Assembly (NCBI GenBank): GCA_920105625.2
Contig: OV050033.1
Location: 15,644,001 to 15,708,000, forward strand
DNA length: 64,000 nt
Origin: Clusia tigrina
Lineage: Eukaryota > Arthropoda > Insecta > Diptera > Clusiidae
Direction of reading: 5' to 3'
Below are positions 24,890 through 35,700 of the stretch, in pieces (within the stretch, counting starts at the first letter, position 1; each line of letters starts with the position of its first letter). Below the pieces are notes generated by a model that saw only the letters and a list, made by a program, of their open reading frames with translations, was not told the DNA's origin and searched no databases. A program made the position numbers and the translations under genes.

Positions 24890-25453
24890 TTGAAGATGAC
24901 TTCAGTTAATGAAATGTTGTTTAGACAGTATCAGATCGTGCACTAAAGTTTCATTTTCTTGTTTAGATCCTGTTCATATGAGTCTACTTTTTCAGGAGCT
25001 TCACTGATGACCTCGGAAAGCACTAGGAATCATTTGTACGCACAGTGTTAATCTAACTTTCCAGTTTATATTCGTGGTTGTGTCTTGTGGAAGATGGCTC
25101 AGTTAATGAAATGTTGTTTAGTTGTGTCCACTAAAGTGCCGCTCAACTCTTTACATCCTATTCATACTAGTCTTCATTTCAAGTCCTTTACTGATATCCT
25201 CTAAAAGCACTAGGAATCGTTTCCTGTTCATACTAGTCTTCATATCAAGTCCTTTACTGATATCCTCTAAAAGCACTTGGAATCATTTCCTGTTTATACT
25301 AGTCTTCATATCAAGTCCTTTACTGATATCCTCTAAAAGCACTAGGAATCATTTCCTGTTTATACTAGTCTTCATATCAAGTCCTTTACTGATATCCTCT
25401 AAAAGCACTAGGAATCATTTGTATGCACAGTATTAATTTGAGTCTCCAGTTTA
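24890..25453. repeat. ~200-bp duplication; one copy carries a 66-bp x 4 array
   Basis: Two diverged copies of a block begin AAGATG(A)CT(T)CAGTTAATGAAATG at 24893 and 25091 and end with GGAATCATTTGTA.GCACAGT, TTAAT.T..., CCAGTTTATATT. In the second copy an internal segment (TCCTGTTTATACTAGTCTTC ... AGCACTAGGAATCATT) is amplified as four 66-bp units starting at 25156, 25222, 25288 and 25354. Since 66 is divisible by three, the array stays open in one frame (25122-25436), which is an artefact rather than a gene. Confidence 0.9.
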
Positions 25454-28243
25454 TATTAGGGGTTCTCTCTTCTGCTTGAAGGTCCCTATCGATGCTTGAA
25501 ACGTAGCTACAATTGATTAATGCTCTTCGTGCACTTTCCATTCAACTTCCCCATCTTTGCTGGTAACAATTCAGTAGGTTCTTATTAACAAATCTCAGAT
25601 TTTTCCGGGCATGCTTCTAGAACAATACTTGGTATCCCGTTCCTTCAATGGTACTGGCCCGTTGAACACTCTTTTATTGGAATGAATATTTCTTTACTAA
25701 CTTAAGTAAATACTGTCCTCAGCTTAATGGTCCTGACTCATAGACTATGTCCTCTAAACGGACAAACGGATGCAAAGCTCTGACAGTCTTCCTTGGATAT
25801 TCTTATGAGTAAATAACACGATGTATGTTTCGAACAGTAGCTAAAAGATCGGTACCATGCCGCGAGTAATATGGCCTTAATGTGGAATGTGCCCATTAAC
25901 CCAATTAAATAGTATTTTCATTACAGGAGATAACACAAGACACGTTCTCCTGTTTTTCTATACCAACGTTCTTCTCACAAACCTTTTTATTTTTATTTTG
26001 TTTTTTTTTTCTCTGACTTGAATGGAGCTGTCCACTTCCATATGTCAAGTTGCCTGTTCATGGGAGGTGTTCGTTTACCAATTTATTCTATGGCATTTAT
26101 TTATACCAGATTTTTAAGTCAAGCACTGAATTGCTGAACTTTCGTAGTTAAATTGACACACAATTGGTCGTTTTCCCTATCGGGCTGGTTTGCCTGTACG
26201 TCTTCTTGTATGTGGGATTGTTGGCAATGCTTTCGGCTGCCTACAGACTGCCAACATTCCATTACATTAAAACTTGTGCTAAGAACTGGTTGCAAACTTT
26301 ATTATCCTGGCGCTGCCGCCGCTGTTGTTGTCGCTGCTTCTTAGAATTTGTGTGCGTTGCTTGTGTTTTCTCCGCTTACTTACTGCTATGTGGCTGCGCG
26401 GATAACTGTGTATTTGAGTGTGCGAGTGTGTGTGTGCATGTGTGGGCTTGACTTTTTTAGTAGTTATAACGTTTTATGTTTGATATGCCTTCTCTGCTCC
26501 CGTATGCTTTTGTGTGCGTGCACGAAGTGGACCCTTTTGCCATGGGTTTGTGTTGATTTTTGTTATTAAAATTAAAAGCATTCTCAAGTACGCAAGTCTT
26601 TGGCGTGTTAACTGGAGTGTATTTGTGTGTGTGTGTGTGTGTTTATGTGTTTATGTGGGTACGTCTGCATATGCTTAATTAATTTTGGGTTAATGTTTGC
26701 TAAAGTAATCAGAGAGAGAGAGAGAGGAAGTGAGAGCGTATGTCGGCAAGGCAACAAACATGTAATTATAAAATTTAACACATGCGTACGTATTAATTAA
26801 AAAGTCCCACTGCAGGAGGGGCTGGAAGAGCGAAAGACTGAAAATGCAAAATTCTTTGCTGCTTAAAGTGAACGTGTATGGCCGCACACAAAGGCAGTGC
26901 TGAAACACACTCCATTAAGGCTCAAACACAGACACATCGACACGAACACAACAAATACAGCGAACTTACTTAGGTGCGCGCAGCACTTGCAGTCAATAGC
27001 AGCTCTGGATCTAACACCAGCACCAGCGCGCATATCCTTAATGGCCCACAACACAATGGCTCTTAGCTGGGCGAACGAGTGACGCTACGCTTCGGTCGTA
27101 CGACTACGAACGGAAACGGAAGTAATAAAGTGGTGCATGCGCCGGGCACAATGCACCAAATCCAGTTGCAATTTAAAATGCGCCCATTGTTTGCGGCACA
27201 CAAGCACCCGTACTCAGCACCACTGCAGTGTGGACTGCCAATTATTGGCAGCAATGTGTGATTGTGTGTGTATGCCCGAAATGCATTTGTCATTTAAGCT
27301 CGTCCTTTCAATGGCCCGGCAATCGCTATTAAGATTTGTGTGCACATTTTTGATTCATTTCGGCATTTTGACATTTCATCACATACAAATTCCGGCTGTT
27401 CGTCCGATACCCCTGCACTCGGATATGTATACCCAGCCGAATCCATGGACATACTCCATGGACATACTTACACTGCAATTGCTGGTGTTTTATCGGGACC
27501 ACACCGTGATGAATTGCTATGCAAATGAAATCATACGCTGTGCCGGTTTTCAAATTAACATTGGAAAAGGTTTTTGTTACCGTTCCTGGCGTATTGCTCA
27601 CTCGCCGTGATACCTTTGTATGTGCGCTCCAGGTGCTTTGCTAGCATTGGTTGCTCAGCTCGTTCAGCTCGCTCAGCTCTCGCCCTGAGGCTCTTATTTA
27701 TTTCATCAGGCAGAATTTGGCATCATGTAAATTTTTGATAGAAGTGCAATTGCTGCCCGAGCCGAGTTGTGGTGTGCGCGAATGAGCTCTGCGAATTATT
27801 TGTTGGGTTTGAATGATATCGCGAAATGGATATGCAGTGTCGATATGAATGCACTCACCTGTTTTCATGCTTCAATTACACCGCGGTTCCAATACGTTCT
27901 TTGTGCACGAGTATAATGAACTCATAGATATTCTATGACTGTGGTGTGTAATTTAAACACTATCCGCGAAATTTTTGTTTACTTCGATGATTCTAGTTCA
28001 GCATTGGGATAAGTTCGTACGCATTATGGAAATTGGTGACTGAATTACATTATTCCTGATATTTTGAAATAATGGAAGTGGAAATGAAAACATTTTCTGG
28101 CTGTGACGAATTTGTATCACCCAAAATTTGACACCCTTACATCCTCCGATTCCTGGTTTTGGGATATGTATTTATTTGATCAACATAATTATTGAAATGG
28201 ACAGTCTATATGTTATAGTAACAAACTTTAGTGATTTTTTACA
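25454..28243. other. Noncoding stretch with microsatellites, no gene seen
   Basis: TG run at 26624-26642 and GA run at 26711-26726. Around 27640-27685 there is a CAGCTCGTTCAGCTCGCTCAGCTC triplication of 9-10 bp. Open frames such as 27137-27610 (157 codons) show no recognisable domain. Confidence 0.4.
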
Positions 28244-29534
28244 CGAGGGTGAATTGATGTTGAAGCTACCTAAGTAGGAAAAAAACATTTTTTTTGTTGT
28301 CAAAAATCATTTATTTCTCAACATAGTCTCCTTTTACTTCGACACACTTAGTAAGACGATATTCCAACTTTTTTATACCATCTGAATAGGACGATTTCGG
28401 GAACCCCTCAAAATACGCGTTAGTTTCGGTAATCACTTCTTCGTTTGAGATGAATCTTTTTCCTGCGAGCCACTTTTTCAAGTTTGGAAACAGGAAAAAG
28501 TCACTAGGAGCTAAATCTGGACTCTAAGGTGGATGATTTACCAATTCGAAGTGTATTTCACGTAATTTTAGCATAGTATCCAATGCTGTGTGAACAGGTG
28601 CGTTGTCTTGAAGAAAGAGCATTTTTTTCTTCTTTAAATGTGGTCGTTTTTCCTTGATTGCATCAATCAATTGATCCAATAATGCACGATAATGCTTTCC
28701 TGTGATTGTGGATCCTTTTTCAAGATAATCGATGAGCAATATTCCGTGTGCATCCCAAAATACAGTGGCCATGGCCTTGCCAGCCGATTTCACTGCCTTC
28801 GCCTTCTTCGGAGCACGTCCACCAGCTTCCACCCATTGTTTCGATTGATTTTTGGTTTCAGGTGTGTAGTGGTGGACCCACGTTTCATCAACAGTTATTA
28901 ATCGACGCCAAAAATCAACAGGATTACGCTTTAGCATGACCAAACACCGCTGTGAAGTGGTCTGTCGAACTCGTTTTTGTTCGACACTGAGCAAACGCGG
29001 CACCCATCTTGCCGATAGCTTTTTCATATGCAAATGTTCATGCACAATGTTGAACACACGTTCATATGATATGTTTACCATTTCAACAATCTCACGCAAC
29101 TTGACTCGGCGATCATTCATAACGATATCGAGGATTTTCTTGATATTTTCTTCAGTAACCACCTCTTTTGGCCTTCCTGTTGATGGTATTGTTGCAGTGC
29201 TTGTTCGGCCGCGTTTAAATTCAGCAATCAAATATTTTACCATGTAATCTGACGGAGCAGACTCACCCTAATGTTTATCGAGCCTTTCTCTTGTCTCTTT
29301 CGCCGTTTTCCCTTTCAAATAATAGTGTTTAATCACTGCACGAAATTTTCAATTTTCCATTTTTCAAGAAACACAAAAGTTGCTTACTTCAAACGACTAC
29401 AACAAATAAACTAATCGATGAATTTGGGTGAAATTTTAACAGCTGACGTTTGACAGATCGCAATTTCTAAAAAAAAGGTTTTGTGTTTGTGCTGCCATCT
29501 AGCGCTAGGTAGCTTCAATATCAATCCGCCCTCG
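28244..29534 (-). mobile_element. mariner transposon copy 2 (~1291 bp)
   Basis: Same family and orientation as copy 1, with high identity throughout. The right TIR is identical to that of copy 1 and is followed by TA at 29535-29536. The left TIR differs at three of 29 positions and the flanking TA has become CA (28242-28243), so this copy is older or less constrained. Flanking DNA is unrelated to that of copy 1, so the two are separate transposition events rather than a segmental duplication. Confidence 0.95.
28311..29360 (-). pseudogene. mariner transposase, three in-frame stops
   Basis: The same 350-codon frame as copy 1, with no net length change. Stops lie at codon 4 (TGA, 29349-29351), at codon 31 in the N-terminal region (TAG replacing Tyr, 29268-29270) and at codon 279 (TAG, 28524-28526), the last being shared with copy 1. 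The catalytic Asp residues in TVDETW and LQDNAPVH, and the third one beyond the shared stop (LAPSDFF), are all still encoded. Over the 239-codon open part it differs from copy 1 at about eight residues. Clearly inactive. Confidence 0.93.
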
Positions 29535-29536
29535 TA

Positions 29537-31535
29537 AGTCTGAGCTATGATGGAGATGGTGACCCTGACTCGTCGAACGCTTGACAGAACCATCGACCTT
29601 TCCGCTTGTTTGTTCTAGCATGTTATTCGCACATCTTATTCTCATGTTTTATAAAATGCTCTCAACTTTATGAACACATCCTGCTCTATTGACATATTTA
29701 AGAGGGTTGTACTTTGATTCTAATATATTTATTAAATTTGTTTAAAAAATTGTACGTAAATTTTAACATTTAAGATCAAACTTCGCCGTATAAAAACTGA
29801 TTGGAAAGTTGTCCAATTTTTTTTTAAATTTTGTTGCTAATTTGGCAAGTTTTGACACTATTGCATAAATTTTTGTTTAAGCTCTTGTTGCATTGCTTTC
29901 TATAATACCCTCTCTTACTCGTATCACTTTCAATTCCTACAATGACTACACGTCATTCAATTGTTTAAACTATTCTCTCAACTTTGACTTTGCTTTCTGC
30001 AGCATTTCATTTCCACATACAAACGGCAAACGAAACTTTTTAAGGTGCTGTGACTGTTCAGAGTTCCTCTGGTTTGCTTGTCGCAATTCTCTCCAACTTT
30101 AGTGTCGACTGTGCACCGATGCCGGCGTACGCCAGGCACTTCATCGCTTGTGAATAAAGTTTCTGCATAAAACCGTGCCAGCATGTTTAAAATAATTTGC
30201 TCTTATCGCTTGGCATTGAGGCTTTCAAAGTTTTGCCTTTTTCTGCACTAATAAATTTTTGTGTACTCGTATCAACAACGCTTAAGGACAATAGGCAACG
30301 CAGCGGCAGCAGGCGTTCTTTTACCGTACATGCAGAAACTTTTCGTATACAAGTATTTTGTATAAATCCTGCCTCCCAGCCAACCTCTTAACCCAAAATA
30401 CAGAAAAAGCGAAAAACTTTGCCTGGTGTATCGGCATATCCTTTTGAATTGGCTTAAGTGCCGTGCCGCATAGGCGCGAAGGGCTTCGTGCGAAACTTGG
30501 CACTCATGCCGTTTTCAATACTTTTGTCCCAGTTAAAAGTGTTGAGGATTTTTTTTTTGGGAAGCATCAGAGATGCAGGCAATAGGAAACAAGCGATATC
30601 GATGGAAGCTGGTGAAACAATTTATAAGAAGGACACGTGTGTAAATTGAACACCTAATTTTACACGTGCATTGCAAGTTTTGTCTAGTGGAAGCACACCC
30701 AAAAAGGTGAAAGCAGATCATCCTGGCTTAATTGATTCCTGCAGAGATACGAGTAATATAAATTGCTCCTTCGATGCTTTCTTTGCTATTGTCCTTAATA
30801 TTTGTTTTCATTTTACTCAAACCACACAAAGTAACAAAACTGCATTTACCTTCACTTTGCGGCATCTTTTGGCTATCAAATTACCTCCAATATCCTTGCT
30901 GACTCCTCATAACCATCTGCCTGTGCTCCTGATATGTCCTAGGGCTCTTCAAGGCAGCAGTCAGTTCATAATGAAATACGATGAAAATTAATTTAGTGCA
31001 ATCAACCGCAAATCCTATTTTCCCAATTTCAGCTCCGCTCTGCTCCATCTCACTTCTGAAGTGAGTGATTAAATCGATGGCAGCTTTTGTTTCAATCTTT
31101 TGTTCACAGCCACAGACAATACCACACTCACCCACATCCACACCCACATGCACAAACACACTGCTATTCTGTCCGAACTGACTCTGTTTCGTTTCTCTGC
31201 ATATTGGACTGTCAGAGAGTTAAATGCGAAAATGACAACTGATATGACAGACTCATCAGGAGCAAAAATCCACTTACAGCAATACCGCAAAAATCCATAG
31301 CATTAGAGCGGAGGCAGGCGAAACAGCAGTGCCAGCAATAGCCACAGCACTTGACAGGATGAAGATTTGTAATTGAACTCTTTCAAAGTACATTCTAATT
31401 GTCAGTTGGCCATTGAATTGATTTCCATGGGCACAAGGACTCGAGTATATTAAGAATTGCAATATTTATTAATTACACTTCTATTGTGAATAAATCAGCA
31501 ATTTTCTATATCCTATTCTATTTTTATTCTTTCAG
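29537..31535 (+). other. Noncoding DNA upstream of turtle exon A, ends in a 3' splice site
   Basis: Intronic sequence (an upstream turtle exon must exist) ending in a pyrimidine-rich tract TTTTTATTCTTTCAG at 31521-31535, a strong acceptor. No protein or RNA gene is recognised in the preceding 2 kb. A CA-rich block lies at 31126-31160. Confidence 0.6.
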
Positions 31536-31592
31536 ATGACGCCGCTGCAATGAGGACGATCCGTTAGCGGCATTGACTATGGGACCAGAGGC
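31536..31592 (+). promoter_or_regulatory. tutl: turtle 5' leader with three upstream ORFs
   Basis: Between the acceptor and the main ATG lie three upstream ATGs. uORF1 at 31536-31553 has five codons plus TGA and starts on the first exon base. uORF2 at 31550-31567 has five codons plus TAG and its ATG overlaps the uORF1 stop as ATGA. uORF3 at 31579-31641 has 20 codons plus TAA, begins 14 bases before the main ATG in another frame and overlaps it. Such an arrangement usually lowers initiation at the main start. The sequence is direct; the regulatory effect is inference. Confidence 0.6.
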
Positions 31593-31950
31593 ATGGGCGT
31601 GTGTGCGGACCCTGGGTCTTACCGGTGGTGTCAGGCATTAAGCCGGTCGCGATCATCGTTCGCCACAACAAAATTATCAACAACGATTCTGGAGACGCCG
31701 ACGACGACGACGAGTTCAACGACGACGTCACACAATTATTTGCTCACAATAAGCAACACTCACATTAGCGATACCAACAATAATAATAATAACAAATCAA
31801 CGAAGGAGGACGCCGCCGTTGATCCACAGAAAACAGGCACAATTCTTTTGCTACGAAATAAACAAAACATTTGCCAATTGTTGAAACCGTTTCAACTCGT
31901 GTTTTTGGTGTTTGTTATACTAGTGAAGACCAGTTATGCCAACATACCAG
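31593..31950 (+). CDS. tutl: turtle (IGSF9/Dasm1-family Ig protein), start and signal-sequence exon
   Basis: Encodes residues 1-119 plus the first base of codon 120. Turtle is a transmembrane Ig/FnIII protein of neurons and photoreceptors that acts in dendrite self-avoidance, R7 axon tiling and motor behaviour, and is known to interact with Borderless. The first 16 residues (MGVCADPGSYRWCQAL) match the Drosophila turtle start as I recall it, which fixes the ATG. Residues about 29-70 are Thr/Ser- then Asn-rich (six Asn at 62-67) and look rapidly evolving. A hydrophobic core at 101-111 (QLVFLVFVILV) ending in SYA forms the signal sequence, with probable cleavage after Ala116; it lies unusually far from the N-terminus, as in the fly protein. 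The exon ends at a consensus donor (G|GTAAGT, 31951). Phase 1 joining to 55810 restores the IPED junction expected for turtle. Confidence 0.94.
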
Positions 31951-32133
31951 GTAAGTCCAATTCTTCAACCATCCTCGCATATCCTTAAGCAGGTTATCCT
32001 ATATTTAGTACTGTCTCGGCGGTATTTATGGAGTAGGTATAATTCTGTGTAATTAAGTGGTTCTTGTAAACTAGGATATTGATGCATACATACTGTTATA
32101 TCAGTATCCTCCGATCTATATGATAGAGAATAA

Positions 32134-32259
32134 GAATGTTCTACAACAATAACTTCTAACAAGAGTTTTCTCAAAGAATTTTCTACAAGCATAACTTCTA
32201 ACAAGAGTTTTCTCAAGGAATGTTCTACAAGAATGACTTCAAACAAGAGTTTTCTCAAG
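32134..32259. repeat. 42-bp tandem repeat x 3
   Basis: Units starting GAATGTTCTACAA at 32134, 32176 and 32218, each ending ACAAGAGTTTTCTCAA, offset exactly 42 bp. They lie about 180 bp inside the intron from the turtle exon A donor. Confidence 0.92.
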
Positions 32260-32552
32260 GATACTGGGGACGTTGCAACTCTTTTGAGTGGTTGTCCAAT
32301 AACTATTAAGCATTTGTGGCGATACTGTACAGTCAGATCACTCTAATAGAAACTTACCAACTCAATTCAGGGTGATCTCAGAATAAGATATTAAGGAAAG
32401 GACCAATCCAATCTGAATGATATTCTTAGTAGAGGCTGCAGTCATCTTGCAGCGCCTTAATTTGAATATAAAGCTGATGCCACCTCCTGATTAACCAAGA
32501 GTTTAACCTGGGAAAATTTTAAACGAATTATTACACGCAACTATATAAACAC

Positions 32553-32726
32553 ACACCCCAAGGGTCGCAGGTTCAAATCCTGCCACTGGATTGGTCTCCA
32601 AAATGCTTCTTTCTATAAAAATCCTTTTCTCTTCCAGTCGTAGGCCTTTGTAGCAAATACTCTTTCCTCCCAACACCATGCACTCATAATTAATTATGGT
32701 ATAAGATATAATAAAATGCTAATAAT
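32553..32726 (+). mobile_element. tRNA-derived SINE, 5'-truncated copy with 14-bp TSD
   Basis: The body begins ACACCCCAAGGGTCG, contains the B box GGTTCAAATCC but no A box, and ends with TTATGGTATAAGATATAATAAAATGCTAATAAT. Flanking direct repeats AACTATATAAACAC at 32539-32552 and 32727-32740 are identical, so the insertion is complete and fairly recent. The inserted molecule starts inside the anticodon-loop position of the tRNA-like head seen in the full copy at 55298. Confidence 0.92.
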
Positions 32727-32740
32727 AACTATATAAACAC

Positions 32741-35700
32741 TTTACTATTCGTGATATAATAATTGAATGGTTAATTTCATTTGATTTGAGCTTTCGCGTG
32801 AAGTTTAGGTAGGCCTTTCGAGTCGTCCGAGCCGTTTAACCAGTGCCAACATCGACGTTGACTCTTACAGAAAATAGGAATAATAACATAAATCGAGCAA
32901 GTGATCTGAAGTTTCCCTTTTGCTATGAATCTGTATCTCACTCAGATCCTGCGAATTTTCTGACTTTTATATACAATGTTACGACTCCGTTTTCAGCTTA
33001 AAATATTGTTTAATTCGTTGCATTCTTTACTTGTCAGTAACTGCCTTTTGGTTCACTTATAAACGGAAACTAAAACTAGTTTGTTGATAATAATTTATTC
33101 ACTGGATTGTGTTTAGTTTACAAAATCCTCTGGTTGAACATTTAGATTCAACAATAATAGTTTAATGTAGCAACAACACATTTAAGTACTCGCAGCACTG
33201 GTAGTTAACAAAGTTCAAATCAATAAAACTGTTGCAAAGTGGAACTTTCTATGCTCAGGGTTGGTGCTAGGAAGTCACGCCTCAATTGGGGTGGCTCAGA
33301 ATATTTTATTTTATTTATTTCCGGATGGTTTCGACACTTTTTGACACGAAGTCCATTATAGTAGAAATGTAAATGGCCCCATTGAACACACAAAACATTG
33401 AAGTTTATACCTTGTAGTATTACTAATAAATTGTTATTACTGACTTCAGGCATTAGTGAGAACGAGATAGCAATAACAGCCCATGTCGAATTTTCTAGAC
33501 ACGATTTAAGTGTGCCATTTATAGTTTGATTCAAAGTTGCATTTATTTACTGTAAAGAGAACTAATTGTAAATTATTATAACACTGAAGTGAAAGCGTTG
33601 GCAAACAGGACCTTCGACAATTTGACTTTTATTCATGTTTAATCAAAAAAATTGGCATGACTGTTTCATTCCTCAGTTTCATTCATTGACATCTCAATAA
33701 ATATCTTCCCCTAAGAACTTGCTGCACAAAAAATCCAATTCTTTTGATCATAAGCTATCCACGATGTTTATAGGCTCCGGCTCCCTCTTGATAAGGATGC
33801 AAATTAGAATATTTTATCTGTGGTTTCTTCGCCCTTTACTATTGTGTCGGTCTTCGGGTGAGTTGAATCAAATATAATTGTCATTTAGAACCTAATTCAT
33901 AGTTGTTGTTTTTTTCTTTTCGCATCACTATACACAATTCTAGGCAATTTGAATAATTCTTCATTAAATGACAGCAATTTTATTCGTAGAAACTCAACTT
34001 TTCCAAATGATTCAGTTATTCCCTAAAAATACTGGCAGGGACAAACTCAAGAAATTTTCTTCGCATACCGTTGCAACGTCTCCGTCAGTATTTAAAGCAC
34101 GCTTCTTTCTGCATTAAGTTTGAGCGGACATATTCCATTATGACATTCTATTTGCTGCCCGAAGGATAATGCACTACGTCAGAGCAGAGGAAGAAGGAAA
34201 ACCGAAGGCAAACAGTAACTGTCTGCATTTGTGTCACTGGGAATGCGAGCGTCTGCTGCAACGAGCACTTTAAACGTTGTTGAGCTTGTTATGCTTGTAA
34301 TTTACTTCAATTTGACTGCGTCGAGCATGTCTGCGTTCTCCAGAATGTGCACAAAATAACAATTTTCCCCTGAAGAGGCAAGTTTGCTACTCGGAGCGTG
34401 TAGGTGGTGTTACGAGTATGTCAAGTAGTATTTTAAGAAAATATTTTGCATAACGTAGCATCAGCGTGCAACGGAAACTTCAATAAAATCCCATTTTGAT
34501 ATGTTCAGCAGCAGTAAAAGTGCTCATGTGAGCAGGTATGCAAATAATTCAGACATAAGTGGCCACTTCTCAAGCCACTTTTAGTTTATTTAAAATATGG
34601 AGACAATATTAAAGGACGAAAAGGACAAAAAGTACTAAATCAGCGAAATATGTGCATATATTTATACTGGCAATTCCTTTCGGCAGCATGTGGCTAATCC
34701 AGTCGGATCCACTCTAAATGCAAATGCAAATATAGCGGATGCTCGTGGGCTTTAATTTTTAATGCGCTTCAGTTGAGACTTTAACTCGTAAATCCACACT
34801 CATGCGATTTAGCGCAAGAAATGAAGCGCAGCACGAAACACGTTAACGCAACTAAAACTAAGCATTTTCCTATTAAAACAACAAATAACAAAAGGAGAAA
34901 AAACAACGTCCAATAAAACTGTGAAGGAAAAAACAGGAAAACACAATTTCGCCCTCAATGCTGCGCCCTGGTAAATTTCCACAGCAGGACAACGAGGACC
35001 ATTACAACGCATGCCGCAACCACTTCAAAATTCGTTGCGGATGCGGCGGATACGGATGCGAATTCACATCATGTTGATGATGCCACTTGGTAACGATGAA
35101 ATGCTTCAAATTGGATGTGATACTACGTTGACGGCGAGCACAACGACAATGATGTGAGTCGGCATGCGAGGGTGACTGTGTGTGTTTGCGGGTGTGGGTG
35201 CGATGGTGGTGCGGTGCGTGCCGCTGCAAACTGCTGCGAGTTTAATTAAATTCCAGCAAACCTGCTCAGTCACTGCGCTGGGGCTATCATACGAGCATCA
35301 TCTCATCAACATAGCACAGCGAAAAGCGAAAGGCGAAAGCCTCGGCAAAAAAACTGAATACAAAAAAAAGCAAAATAAAAGGAGCAACTCACAACAACAG
35401 CGGAACGAGCGCAAAATATAACGAAAAGTGTTCTGACTGGTGAACGTTCGTTGATGCCACTCCTGCTGCTATCCTGAAAGTCATTGTCGCCGCTGATTAA
35501 GTCTGTGAAGTGGATTTAGAGTTGTAGTGATATAGGACACTCACTCACTCACTCACTCCCGTTCCAGGCCACTCCACGCTATCCCCACAACGATCCACTT
35601 TACTCGTACTTTCACTCCCGCTTCACGTACGTAGCTGGGGCGAAATTTGCTGCACTGTTGGCCGCGTTGTATTTAACGTTGCTTGATATTGTTTGCGCAC

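Noticed and set aside
25122..25436. 104-residue repetitive protein
   Set aside because: It is the translation of a 66-bp tandem array, open only because 66 is divisible by three.
27137..27610. 157-codon plus-strand open frame
   Set aside because: No known domain; overlapping frames of 60-90 codons on both strands across the same interval indicate a low-stop-density region rather than a gene.
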